Below are positions 52,994 through 61,809 of a stretch of 64,000 nucleotides of DNA, one piece after another (the stretch's first letter is position 1; every line of letters begins with the position of its first letter). The stretch comes from Hyphomonadaceae bacterium (GTDB lineage: Bacteria > Pseudomonadota > Alphaproteobacteria > Rhizobiales > Hyphomicrobiaceae): positions 1 through 64,000 of the forward strand of contig JAIEQJ010000025.1 of the NCBI GenBank assembly GCA_019747815.1. The letters run 5' to 3'. The notes below the pieces were generated by a model that saw only the letters and a list, made by a program, of their open reading frames with translations, searched no databases and had not been told where the DNA came from. The position numbers were made by a program, and so were the translations under genes.

Positions 52994-54775
52994 TTAGCGC
53001 CCTTGCGGCCGCTCTGTTGCGCCGGTCGTGGCTTTCCGCACCGTCTTTGTTCTCGGCTTGCGCTTGGCTGCAGCGGCAGGTTTCGACGCCTTGCGCGCCT
53101 GCGCCTTGGCGGCTTCCGACGCCGCAGTCGATGCCTTGCGGCCTTTGACCTTTGCATCCCGCGACGCCGGGGCCGGCGGCTTGCGGCCCCTGGGCGATGC
53201 CGCTGGCTTCGCCGCCGGCTTGACCGTCTTGACGTTCCCCGACGCCCGCTTCCTTGGCGCTGGGATAGCATCGGCCAACGCCCTTTGTCGGGCTGCAACG
53301 GCCGGCTCGGCGGGCTGCGGCTGGACAGCCGCCGCCTTGACAGCCCCCGTGACCTCAGCTTGCGGACCCAGGACCAGATCCCTCAGCTCCCTGTGCGCCT
53401 CCATGAGATACTCAATGAGATCGTCGACATCCGGCACGGCCCGGCGGCACGCCGTAAGTCCATAGTCCAGGGACCCGTTGTAGCTCTGCACGGTGATGTT
53501 GAGTGCAACGCCATGCGCGGGGATCGAAACCGGGTAGTAGGTCGCGAGCTTGGCCCCCGCCATGTAGAGCGGCACAGGAGCGCCCGGCACATTGGAGATC
53601 GCCACATTGGCGATCGGCGGCAGTGTATCCGAGAGGCGGGAGCGTCCGAACAGCAGCGCAAAGCCGCCCATGATCCAAGGCGCCCCGAAGGAGGGAAAGT
53701 CGGTCGGGATCGCCGCCTTGAAGCTTCCCGACAGCTCCTTGGCCGCACGGCTCGACGCGTTGATGGCCTTCAGCCGCTCCAGCGGATCGGCGACGTTGGT
53801 CGCGAGGCTGACCAGGATCATGGAGACCTGATTGTTGAGATCCGTATTGCCGGCTTCGCGCAAGCTGACAGGCACAGCCGCCGTGAGGGGCTCCTTCGGC
53901 AGTTTGTTGTAGTCGGCCAGATAGCGCCGAAGCGCCGTCGCACTGGCCGCGAGCACGACGTCGTTGACGGTTCCTTCGATGCGCTTGGCGATCTGCTTCA
54001 CCTCGGCGAGCGGCACCGAGCGCGCCGCAAAGGAGCGCTGGTTGGTGATGGACACGTTGAGCGGTGTCTTCGGTCCGAGCGTCCAGTTCTTCGGCAAGCC
54101 GAACTGCGGCGACCGACCACCGGCAAAGCCTGGCATGGCCGCACTCGCCATGGCGCGCATGGCGTTCGGAAGCGTCGTGAACAGCTTGACGTATTGCTGG
54201 ACGGTGTTCTGTACGGCGGCAGTCGCGAGCTCCGCGACCCCCAGTTGATACTGGTTGCTCCGGTTGCGGGCGCGCAGCGCCTTCACCTGGCGCGACTCGG
54301 GCGTTAGATCGTACAGCGCCTTCGCCAGGGCCACACCGGCCTGCCCGTCGACAGCGGCATGATGCACCTTGGCGTAGATGGCCGGCTGGCCGGTCTGCAG
54401 CCCTTCTATGACATAGAACTCCCAGAGCGGCCGGCTGCGATCGAGCAGGCTCGAATGCAGGCGGCCGACCAATTGCTCGAGCTGGCGGAAGGTGCCCGGC
54501 CTTGAGAGCACGACCCGGCGGATGTGATAGTCCAGGTCGACGTCATTGTCGTCCACCCAGACCGGATTGGACAGCTCGAAGGGGATTTGGGCGAGCTTGT
54601 GCTCGAACACCTCGGCCAGATGCATGCGGCCAGCGACGTGCGCCTTCACAGCTTCATAGAAATCGCCGCTGTAGCCCTCCGGCAGGTCGAAGATGTTGAG
54701 GCTGCCCACGTGCATCGGCATCTCGGGCGTTTCAAGATGCAGGAAGGAGGCGTCGACGCCACTCAAGTGTCTCAT
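52994..54775 (-). CDS. Wax ester synthase/diacylglycerol acyltransferase with Lys/Ala-rich tail
   Basis: A 593-residue WS/DGAT enzyme. The acyltransferase motif is KVHHAAVDGQAG (HHAAVDG at 138-144). Other family blocks are MRHLSGVDASFLHLETPEMP, LWEFYVIEGL, NDVVLAASATALRRYLADY and ANVAISNVPGAPVPLYM. It makes triacylglycerol or wax ester from acyl-CoA at the membrane or lipid droplet. After about residue 485 comes an extra 105-residue tail rich in Lys, Ala, Pro and Arg (KTVKPAAKPAASPRGRKPPA; AAKRKPRTKTVRKA), absent from ordinary family members. GGAGG precedes the ATG. It is divergent from the P450 gene, 231 bases apart. Confidence 0.9.
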   Translation of the reverse strand: MRHLSGVDASFLHLETPEMPMHVGSLNIFDLPEGYSGDFYEAVKAHVAGRMHLAEVFEHKLAQIPFELSNPVWVDDNDVDLDYHIRRVVLSRPGTFRQLEQLVGRLHSSLLDRSRPLWEFYVIEGLQTGQPAIYAKVHHAAVDGQAGVALAKALYDLTPESRQVKALRARNRSNQYQLGVAELATAAVQNTVQQYVKLFTTLPNAMRAMASAAMPGFAGGRSPQFGLPKNWTLGPKTPLNVSITNQRSFAARSVPLAEVKQIAKRIEGTVNDVVLAASATALRRYLADYNKLPKEPLTAAVPVSLREAGNTDLNNQVSMILVSLATNVADPLERLKAINASSRAAKELSGSFKAAIPTDFPSFGAPWIMGGFALLFGRSRLSDTLPPIANVAISNVPGAPVPLYMAGAKLATYYPVSIPAHGVALNITVQSYNGSLDYGLTACRRAVPDVDDLIEYLMEAHRELRDLVLGPQAEVTGAVKAAAVQPQPAEPAVAARQRALADAIPAPRKRASGNVKTVKPAAKPAASPRGRKPPAPASRDAKVKGRKASTAASEAAKAQARKASKPAAAAKRKPRTKTVRKATTGATERPQGR

Positions 54776-55006
54776 GCGGAGGTCCTCCCGGCGGCACAGT
54801 CTTCTAAGTCGGCGGGCCGCTGTTTCCCTCATTGTCGCAGACCCGCGCAGCCAACTCAATGTTCCGCCCAATGAAACTTTTAGAGATTTCCGGGCTGCTG
54901 GCATGCCACGGGCTGCTTGGACGCCGAGCGATCGTGGTTGGCAGCGACGCCAAGCCCATGCAAGATTTCGTCTGCCGTCCGCTAATCGAGCCTGCGAGTG
55001 ACGAGT

Positions 55007-58000
55007 ATGGCCAGCGACAATCCGCTTCATCCAATCCCCAGCCCGCCGCGCAAGTTCATGCTCGGCAACATGCTCTCGGTCAGGGCCGACGCGCCGATTC
55101 AGGACATGATGAAACTGACGCGCGAACTCGGGCCCATCTTCTGGCTCGACATGATGGGCAAGCCGATGGTGGTCGTGTCGGGTTTCGCGCTGGTCGACGA
55201 GTTGAGCGACGAAAGTCGCTTTGAAAAGAGCACCCGCGGCGTGCTGCGTCGTTTGCGCCCGGTTGCGCATGGTCTCTTCACCGCCGACACGCAGGAGCCG
55301 CGCTGGGCCAAGTCGCACCACATCCTGCTGCCGACCTTCGCGCAGCGCGCCATGCAGGGCTATCACGACGCCATGCTCGATGTTGCCGAGCAGTGCATGC
55401 TCAAGTGGCAGCGGCTCAATGCCGACGACGAGATCGACGTCACCGACGACATGACGCGTGTGACGCTGGATACCATCGGGCTGTGCGGCTTCGACTACCG
55501 GTTCAATTCGTTCTATCGCGACGGCAACCACCCATTCGTCGACGCCATGCTGCGCTCGCTGGAAACCACCATGCAGACGCGTGGTCTGCCGCTGGAGGAT
55601 CTGCTGCATCGCAAGATGCAGCGCCAGCTGCGCGAGGACTCACGCTACATGCACGACATGGTGGAGGATCTGATCCGCATCCGCCGTGCGGAAGGCGAGG
55701 ACAAGACCAGGAAGGATCTCCTGAACTACATGCTGGCGGGCGTCGACAAGCGCACCGGCCAGCGTCTCGACGACATCCAGATCCGCGACGAGACCATCAT
55801 CTTCCTGATTGCCGGCCACGAGACCACCAGCGGCCTTCTCTCGTTCGCCATCTACGCGCTGCTCAATCACCCGCAGGTGCTGGCCAATGCCTATGCCGAG
55901 GTCGACCGCGTGCTGGGACCAGACATGGCGGTCAAGCCGACCTACGCCCAGGTCAATCAGCTCAAGTACATCACGCAGATTCTCAAGGAGACGCTGCGGC
56001 TGTGGCCGACGGCGCCCGCCTTCGGCATTCACGCGCTGGAAGACACCCTGCTGGGCGGCCGCTATCCGCTCAAGAGGAACTACCACTGCCTGGTCCTGGC
56101 ACCCATGCTCCATCGTGACCCAGCCGCGTGGGGCGACCAGCCGGAGGTATTCGATCCCGAGAACTTCAGCCGCGAGGCCGAAGCCGCACGCCCCGTCAAC
56201 GCCTACAAGCCGTTCGGCAACGGCCAACGCGCCTGCATCGGTCGGCAGTTCGCCATGCAGGAGGCGGCGCTTGTGCTCGGCATGATTTTGCAGCGCTTCA
56301 AGCTGATCGACCACAACCGCTATCAGCTCAGGATCAAGGAATCTCTCACCATCAAGCCGGAGGGTCTCAAGATCCAGGTGCGCCCGCGCACTGACCGAAC
56401 CCAGATTGCAAGATCGTCCAAACCGATCGTGGTTACCGCCCAGCCGAACGGCGCGGCCGCCGATGTCGAGCCGGGCATCAGGGGTGAGGGGCGCCTGCTC
56501 ACGGTGCTCTACGGTACCAGCCTCGGCACCTGCCGCGACATCGCCGGCCAGATCGCCGACCGGGCCGGCGCCAACGGCTTCCAGGTGACCAATGCAGCAC
56601 TCGATGATTGCGCCAATGGGCTGCCGGAGAAGGGCACATTGATCGTCGTCACCTCGACCTACAACGGCGGCGCACCCGACAGTGCCACCAGGATGGAGAC
56701 GGCCATCAGGGAGAAGCGGATCGGCGAAGTCGAGCGGCCCGAGCTTACCTACGCCGTGCTCGGCGTGGGCAACACGCAGTGGAAGACCTACCAGGCCTTC
56801 CCGAAGCTTGTCGAAAGCACGCTGCGCCAGACCGGAGCCAAGACCCTGCTCGCCCGCGGCGAGGCCGACGGCAACGGCGATTTCGACGAGGCCGTGGAGC
56901 GCTGGATGGGCGCCCTGTGGAAGGCGCTCGGTGAAGACGACACGGCCGCTCCTGTGGCCGCACCGCGGCTGAGGATCGCGTTCAGCGACGCGCACGCGAC
57001 ACGGGCAAGCGTTCTGCCGGAGTCGGCCTATCGGCTGGAAGTGGTCGGCAACGACGAGCTTGTGCGCGATGCCACCGGCCTGTGGGACTTCAGCACGGAG
57101 GCCCCACGCTCCTCGACGCGGCACATGACGATCCGGCTGCCAAAGGACGTCAGCTATCGCGCCGGCGACCACCTCGCCGTCTTCGCCCGCAACCGGCCCG
57201 AGGCGGTCGACAGCATCATCGAGCGGCTCGGCCTTCAGGCGGACCAGGTCGTTGTGCTGGAGGGGCAGGGCAGCCGCATGCGCCACCTGCCGATCGGCAA
57301 GCCGGTAACCGTGCGCCAGCTCCTGACCGATTTCGTCGAGCTGCAGGACCCGGCAACACGTGCGGACGTACGCGCGCTGATCGGCCATACGCGCTGCCCC
57401 GTCACCACCAAGGAGCTGACCAAGCTGGCCGCAGACGACGAGGAGGCCAAGCAGGCGTTCACACGTGACGTTACCGACAAGCGGATCAGCGTCTACGACC
57501 TGCTGATGCGCTACCCGGCGATCGAGCTGACCCTCGAAGGTCTCCTTGAAATGACATCGGCCATCAGACCGCGCTTCTACTCCATCTCGTCCTCGCCGCT
57601 GGCCCTGCCCGATGCCATCAACCTGACCGTCGGCACGGTAGCGGCGCCGGCGTGGTCTGGCAGCGGCTTCTATCAGGGCGTGGCCTCCTCACACCTGCGA
57701 TCGGTGAAGGCGGGGGAGGAGATCCTGGGCTTCGTACGGCGGCCAAACCCGCCGTTTGCCCCGCCGGAGGACCCGGAGACCCCGCTCATCCTGATCGGGC
57801 CCGGCACCGGGTTTGCGCCGCTCAGGGGATTCTTGCAGGAGCGCGCAGCGCAACGCGCCAAGGGCATCGAGACCTCCACCGCCCTGCTGTTCTACGGCTG
57901 CCGGCATCCCGAGCACGACTGGTTCTACCGGGACGAGATGAGGGAGTGGGAGGAAAGCGGCGTCGCCGAGGTGCATTGCGCCTTCTCCAGCTCCGACACG

Positions 58001-58243
58001 TCTCCGCACCGGTTCGTGCAGGAAGCCATTTGGGCCGCCCGCGAGCAGGTGTGGGGGGCTGTCGAAGGCAACGGCATGGTGTTCGTATGCGGCGACGGGC
58101 GCTTCATGGCGCCCGCTGTACGCGAGACGCTGATCCGCATTCACATGGAAAAGCGCGGCACCTCGCTCGAGCAGTCCTCCGAATGGCTCGAGGGCATGAT
58201 CGAGGGCGGCCGATACCATCAGGACGTGTTCGGCTTCAAATAG
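55007..58243 (+). CDS. Self-sufficient cytochrome P450/NADPH reductase (CYP102 type)
   Basis: A 1078-residue fusion resembling P450 BM3. The heme domain has I-helix AGHETTSG (269-276), ExxR at Glu328-Arg331, and the heme loop FGNGQRACIGRQ with Cys410. The FMN domain begins near residue 500 (TVLYGTSLGTCRDIAGQIADRAG). The FAD/NADPH part has RFYSISSSP, VASSHLR and GPGTGFAPLRGFLQER. It would hydroxylate medium or long fatty acids near the omega end using NADPH alone. A 60-residue linker is slightly longer than in BM3. The ATG at 55007 gives MASDNPLHPIPSPP. It is divergent from the WS/DGAT gene and convergent with the phasin gene. Confidence 0.93.
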   Translation: MASDNPLHPIPSPPRKFMLGNMLSVRADAPIQDMMKLTRELGPIFWLDMMGKPMVVVSGFALVDELSDESRFEKSTRGVLRRLRPVAHGLFTADTQEPRWAKSHHILLPTFAQRAMQGYHDAMLDVAEQCMLKWQRLNADDEIDVTDDMTRVTLDTIGLCGFDYRFNSFYRDGNHPFVDAMLRSLETTMQTRGLPLEDLLHRKMQRQLREDSRYMHDMVEDLIRIRRAEGEDKTRKDLLNYMLAGVDKRTGQRLDDIQIRDETIIFLIAGHETTSGLLSFAIYALLNHPQVLANAYAEVDRVLGPDMAVKPTYAQVNQLKYITQILKETLRLWPTAPAFGIHALEDTLLGGRYPLKRNYHCLVLAPMLHRDPAAWGDQPEVFDPENFSREAEAARPVNAYKPFGNGQRACIGRQFAMQEAALVLGMILQRFKLIDHNRYQLRIKESLTIKPEGLKIQVRPRTDRTQIARSSKPIVVTAQPNGAAADVEPGIRGEGRLLTVLYGTSLGTCRDIAGQIADRAGANGFQVTNAALDDCANGLPEKGTLIVVTSTYNGGAPDSATRMETAIREKRIGEVERPELTYAVLGVGNTQWKTYQAFPKLVESTLRQTGAKTLLARGEADGNGDFDEAVERWMGALWKALGEDDTAAPVAAPRLRIAFSDAHATRASVLPESAYRLEVVGNDELVRDATGLWDFSTEAPRSSTRHMTIRLPKDVSYRAGDHLAVFARNRPEAVDSIIERLGLQADQVVVLEGQGSRMRHLPIGKPVTVRQLLTDFVELQDPATRADVRALIGHTRCPVTTKELTKLAADDEEAKQAFTRDVTDKRISVYDLLMRYPAIELTLEGLLEMTSAIRPRFYSISSSPLALPDAINLTVGTVAAPAWSGSGFYQGVASSHLRSVKAGEEILGFVRRPNPPFAPPEDPETPLILIGPGTGFAPLRGFLQERAAQRAKGIETSTALLFYGCRHPEHDWFYRDEMREWEESGVAEVHCAFSSSDTSPHRFVQEAIWAAREQVWGAVEGNGMVFVCGDGRFMAPAVRETLIRIHMEKRGTSLEQSSEWLEGMIEGGRYHQDVFGFK

Positions 58244-58255
58244 CGAAAAACAGAA

Positions 58256-58286
58256 AGGCGCCCCATCACGAGGTGATGGAGCGCCT
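58256..58286 (-). terminator. Rho-independent terminator of the phasin gene
   Basis: AGGCGC-C-CCATCAC pairs with GTGATGG-A-GCGCCT around a GAG loop, 13 pairs with one mismatch. Read on the minus strand it is followed by TTTCTGTTTTT, so it terminates the phasin transcript. It may also slow the convergent P450 transcript. Confidence 0.75.
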
Positions 58287-58327
58287 GCGCCCCGCGGCTG
58301 TCCCGCTGCCAATGTGGCGTGGCTAGA

Positions 58328-58813
58328 TTAGACGGACGCTTGCGCCGAAGTCTTCTCGCCGATCCTGCGAAGTGTTTCGCCGAACGGCGACCAAGCGGCC
58401 ACCGTCTTGGCCTGTGCGATGGCGTTGAGCTCGTTCACGGATGCAAACATCGCCTGGCTGCGCCGTGTCATGAACGCGACGTTGAGATCGACAAGGTCCT
58501 TCAGGCTCTTGGCCTTGAGTGTCTGGCGGCTGAACTCGATGGTATCGGTCAGCGCGTCCTTGCCGTAGCGGCCGAGCGCGCCGTTGAACTCGGCGATGCC
58601 ATTGAAAGAGGTGCGGCCGGCATGCCCGAGGGTCTCCACGACCTGGCTGCCGAACTCCCGCGCATCGTCCCATTTCGTTTGCGCGTCGGCCAGTGTCGCC
58701 TCCGCCCGCTCGACGGCCTCGAGCGCCGTGGCTTCCGATTTCGAGGCGGTCTCCTGCACAAAGGTGCTGGCATTCCTGATGGCGGCCTTGAGGCCGGTGT
58801 CCTGGACTTGCAT
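58328..58813 (-). CDS. Phasin family protein
   Basis: A 161-residue helical protein of the phasin_2 type (ALEAVERAEATLADAQTKWDDA, FGSQVVETLGHAGRTSFNGIAEFNGALGRYGKDAL). Phasins coat polyhydroxyalkanoate granules and control their number and size. GGAGAG before the ATG at 58813 fixes the start. Two PhaR-type boxes upstream and a clear terminator downstream show a single-gene unit. Its place beside a wax-ester synthase and a fatty-acid P450 fits a storage-lipid neighbourhood. Confidence 0.88.
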   Translation of the reverse strand: MQVQDTGLKAAIRNASTFVQETASKSEATALEAVERAEATLADAQTKWDDAREFGSQVVETLGHAGRTSFNGIAEFNGALGRYGKDALTDTIEFSRQTLKAKSLKDLVDLNVAFMTRRSQAMFASVNELNAIAQAKTVAAWSPFGETLRRIGEKTSAQASV

Positions 58814-58861
58814 GGGGTCTCTCCTGCCATTGACCATTACGTCAATATAGAGGGAGAATTG

Positions 58862-58895
58862 TGCATTGCAATATATTTGCTATTGCATCGCAGCA
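58862..58895 (-). promoter_or_regulatory. Two PhaR-type boxes upstream of the phasin gene
   Basis: TGCATTGCA (58862-58870) and TGCATCGCAGCA (58884-58895) match the TGCRNYGCA core that I recall for rhizobial PhaR; the second also fits the longer form TGCRNYGCASMA. They lie about 50-80 bases before the phasin start, with 22 bp between their first bases. PhaR represses phasin genes until it is titrated by polymer. The match is by consensus memory. Confidence 0.5.
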
Positions 58896-58960
58896 TGCCG
58901 CCCTGCGACATCTCGTCGTCAAACGGTAATTCATTGATTTTACGACAAATTAAAACGCAT

Positions 58961-59842
58961 TCAGGGGCGTTTCAGAAATTCGCGAATATGGCCCGCAACC
59001 AGCTTTGGCTGCTCGTGGATCACCCAATGCGTGCCGTCGGCAATGCGCCGGACAGTCAGATCCGGCACGTAGTCCTCCAGCCCATCCAGGTTTTCCTTCA
59101 CCAACGCCGCGTCCCGCTCGCCCCAGATCACCAGGGTCGGCACATCGACCCTCGTGGGGCCGATACCGGGCTCGAAGCTGCGTGCCTTGGCATCTGCCCC
59201 GGTGGGCGGACCAATGCCCGCGGCACGATACCAATTGAGACTGCCCGTCAGGGCGCCCGGCTGCGACCAGGCCGCAAGATAAGCCCGCCGATCCTCCTCA
59301 TTGAAGTGCCCCTTTTTCAGTCCGCGTGTCAGCACGGCATCGACAAGGAATGCATGGCCATTGGCCGACAGGGCGGCTTCGGCCTTCGGCGATCTGAACA
59401 GCAGCATGTACTGGCTGGCCGCCTGTTGCGCGGGATTGCGCGCAAGCTCACGCTCGAACAGCGCCGGATGCGGCGCGTTGATGATCACCAGCTTCTCAAG
59501 GCACTCCGGATGATGGATGGCAAGGGACCAGGCAACGCCGCCGCCCCAGTCGTGTGCGACCAGAATGAACGTCTCGTGCCCCAATGACTTGGCGAGCGCG
59601 CGCACATCATCGACCAGATGCGGCACGGCATAGTCGGCTACATTGCCGGGCTTGGAGGACAGATTGTAGCCGCGCATATCCGGCGCAACGGCCAGATGAT
59701 CGCGACCGAACTCCGGCAGCAGGTCTTTCCAGGCATACCAGAACTCCGGAAAGCCGTGCACGAAGAGGATCAGCTTTCCCTGTCCCGCCCTCGCATAGTG
59801 CAGTCGTACCCCATTCACATCGGCGAATTCGTGTTTCAGCAT
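58961..59842 (-). CDS. Alpha/beta hydrolase, epoxide-hydrolase/haloacetate-dehalogenase type
   Basis: A 293-residue protein. The oxyanion loop is LFVHGFPEFWYAW (27-39). The nucleophile elbow VAHDWGGGVAW has Asp98, not Ser, which marks epoxide hydrolases and haloacetate dehalogenases. The later acid is in VIWGERDAAL and the catalytic His in GTHWVIHEQP. It may open fatty-acid epoxides made by the nearby P450, an idea from context only. It is followed, in the same direction, after a gap with the phasin promoter. The start MLKHEFADVNGVRLHY is standard. Confidence 0.85.
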   Translation of the reverse strand: MLKHEFADVNGVRLHYARAGQGKLILFVHGFPEFWYAWKDLLPEFGRDHLAVAPDMRGYNLSSKPGNVADYAVPHLVDDVRALAKSLGHETFILVAHDWGGGVAWSLAIHHPECLEKLVIINAPHPALFERELARNPAQQAASQYMLLFRSPKAEAALSANGHAFLVDAVLTRGLKKGHFNEEDRRAYLAAWSQPGALTGSLNWYRAAGIGPPTGADAKARSFEPGIGPTRVDVPTLVIWGERDAALVKENLDGLEDYVPDLTVRRIADGTHWVIHEQPKLVAGHIREFLKRP

Positions 59843-59872
59843 GTGTTGCCCCGTTGCGCAGCACCTACAAGA

Positions 59873-60763
59873 TCAGCGCGCATGTGCCGCAATGGCATCG
59901 ATGAGTTGCGGCCACATCGAGATCGGCAGCGCATGCCCCATGCCCTTGATGGTCAGCAGGCGCGCGCCTGGAATCGCCTTGGCCGTCGCAATTCCGCCCG
60001 CATGACGCACCAGGGGATCGGCATCGCCATGAATGACAAGCGTCGGCACGCGTACGCCACCAAGCGCAGTGGTGCGGTCACCCGATGCAAGAATTGCGGC
60101 GAGCTGGCGAGCGACGCCCGGTGGGTTGAGGCCGCGATCCCAGGCGCGTGCGGCACGCTCGAGGTCCTTGGCCTCGTCCAGCGGGAAGCCCGGCCCGCGC
60201 AACACGGCCCAGGTGCGCTTGTAGCTCTCAAAATAGCTCTCCCGATCCGTCGGCGGCGGCGCTAGCAGCACAGCCATCGCTTCGGGCGTTGCCTGCGGAA
60301 GACGAGGATCACCCGTCGATGACATGATGGAGGTTAGAGACAGGAGGCGGGCACCACGGTGGATGGCCATCTCCTGGCCGATCGCGCCGCCCATCGATGC
60401 GCCGACCACATGCGCGCGCTCGATGCCGAGCGCATCGAGCAGACCGATGGCGTCGGCTGCCATGTCACGCAAGGCATAGGGAGCAGCGACCGGCTTGCCT
60501 GCCAGGGCTTGGCCCAGCAGAGCCATCAGGTCCGGAGTGTTGTACTGGGGAAATCTTGTCGACAGGCCGATATCGCGATTGTCGAAGCGGATGACAAAGT
60601 ATCCGCGTGCGGCGAGGCGCTCGCAAAACTCCTCCTCCCAGGCGATCATCTGCGCCGCCAAGCCCATGATGAGCAGCAGCGCCGGCTCCGCACGGTTGCC
60701 GAAGGTATCGTAACAGAGCTCAATGCCGTTGGCTGGTGCCAGCTTCGAGGCGTTCTTCTGCAT
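59873..60763 (-). CDS. Alpha/beta hydrolase
   Basis: A 296-residue hydrolase. The nucleophile elbow VVGASMGGAIGQEMA has Ser123, the acid is probably in VIHGDADPLV, and the His is in IKGMGHALPISMW. It resembles the esterase/lactonase-like hydrolases that act on aromatic or aliphatic ester bonds. The substrate is unknown. It lies 30 bases upstream of the epoxide-hydrolase-like gene on the same strand, so the two are likely co-transcribed. Confidence 0.85.
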   Translation of the reverse strand: MQKNASKLAPANGIELCYDTFGNRAEPALLLIMGLAAQMIAWEEEFCERLAARGYFVIRFDNRDIGLSTRFPQYNTPDLMALLGQALAGKPVAAPYALRDMAADAIGLLDALGIERAHVVGASMGGAIGQEMAIHRGARLLSLTSIMSSTGDPRLPQATPEAMAVLLAPPPTDRESYFESYKRTWAVLRGPGFPLDEAKDLERAARAWDRGLNPPGVARQLAAILASGDRTTALGGVRVPTLVIHGDADPLVRHAGGIATAKAIPGARLLTIKGMGHALPISMWPQLIDAIAAHAR

Positions 60764-61014
60764 CCCTCCGTTCTCCCTTGTCCGGTTTCTCTTGTTGTCA
60801 TCACTATTGCAGGATCCGGATCAACAATTCGGCGGCGCGCACCCATGTAAGCTCTGAGCGGCGCATCGCGGCGGCGCCAGTCGACAATCAACCCCTTGCG
60901 GCAAGTTCCCGCATTTTGTTTCGGTCTTGCAGACGCCGCGCCAAAACGGGCCCTCCCCCCAATCTTTCGCGGACCACACGCGAAGCTCACTGAAGCAGCG
61001 CTTAGGCGTGGTCC

Positions 61015-61416
61015 CTATCGAAGCTCCGTGCTGGTGAAGCGACCCACCGATACGGGATCGCTCGCCGGAAACGTCGCCTTGAGACTTTCATCGAGAAGAT
61101 CATCGATATGCCGCTTCGTGTCCTGTTGCGTCTTCGATAGCGACAAACGCGCCAGCATGCCAAGCAGGGCCTCGGCCTCAGCTATCTCGTCGGGATCGTC
61201 ACCATCGAGTCGACCTGCAGCTCTTTCTCTCTGCAGCCATGCGAGCTTGTCGGAGGCCGTGCCCTGCATATGCGACATCAGCAGCTCTGACACCCTTGGA
61301 TACGGCCGGCCATCGAAAGCTGTGGACTTGCGGCGGTGCCTTTCCCTTCGCAGGGAAGCTTTGAACATGGGCCAATCCCTGAGCTTTGGCTGTGTGGGAT
61401 TGTTCGGATCAGACAT
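61015..61416 (-). CDS. Hypothetical protein with DESLKATFPASDPVS tail motif
   Basis: A 133-residue soluble protein rich in charged residues (FKASLRRERHRRKSTAFDGR). The C-terminal DDLLDESLKATFPASDPVSV recurs at the end of many small proteins of unknown function in alphaproteobacteria. GGAGG precedes the ATG at 61416, preferred over the in-frame start at 61479. No reaction can be proposed. The 251 bases between it and the hydrolase show no gene. Confidence 0.65.
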   Translation of the reverse strand: MSDPNNPTQPKLRDWPMFKASLRRERHRRKSTAFDGRPYPRVSELLMSHMQGTASDKLAWLQRERAAGRLDGDDPDEIAEAEALLGMLARLSLSKTQQDTKRHIDDLLDESLKATFPASDPVSVGRFTSTELR

Positions 61417-61809
61417 GACGCCACTCCTCCACGTCCTACGTCCCGTCACCGACGCTGCCGCGAAAGGCTCCTCACACAACAGTCTATCCTACAGATCTCC
61501 ATCACACACTCACGCCGATCTCCTCGCAACGGCAAATCCGCCCCACGGCGCCCGATCGAATTCCCAGATCGACCAATAATTATTTGATTTAGTTACAAAA
61601 TATTGCGCCTGATGAGGGCGGCCGGCGCTGTTAGCCCAGCCGCCACGTCACACCTGAATGCGGATCATTTGTGGGCGCCCGAGGGACAGCGCCCTCCTGG
61701 CAAGGGCCGGCGTGAAGAAGGTCAGTGCCGGATATGATACGCACCACCTGTCAGAGCTGGCCGAAGCGGTGAGCACACCGTTCGCGCAGATGACCCGCCC
61801 GGCAAGTTC
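61417..61809. other. Intergenic region downstream of the multicopper oxidase gene
   Basis: This 393-base stretch shows no convincing gene; the open frame at 61658-61951 overlaps the oxidase antisense. An AT-rich patch at about 61575-61610 (TAATTATTTGATTTAGTTAC) stands out from the GC-rich surroundings and could carry the promoter of the hypothetical gene on the minus strand. No strong terminator was found. Confidence 0.4.

Noticed and set aside
55640-57388. 582-codon minus-strand open frame
   Set aside because: It lies wholly inside the P450-reductase fusion on the opposite strand and lacks protein-like motifs.
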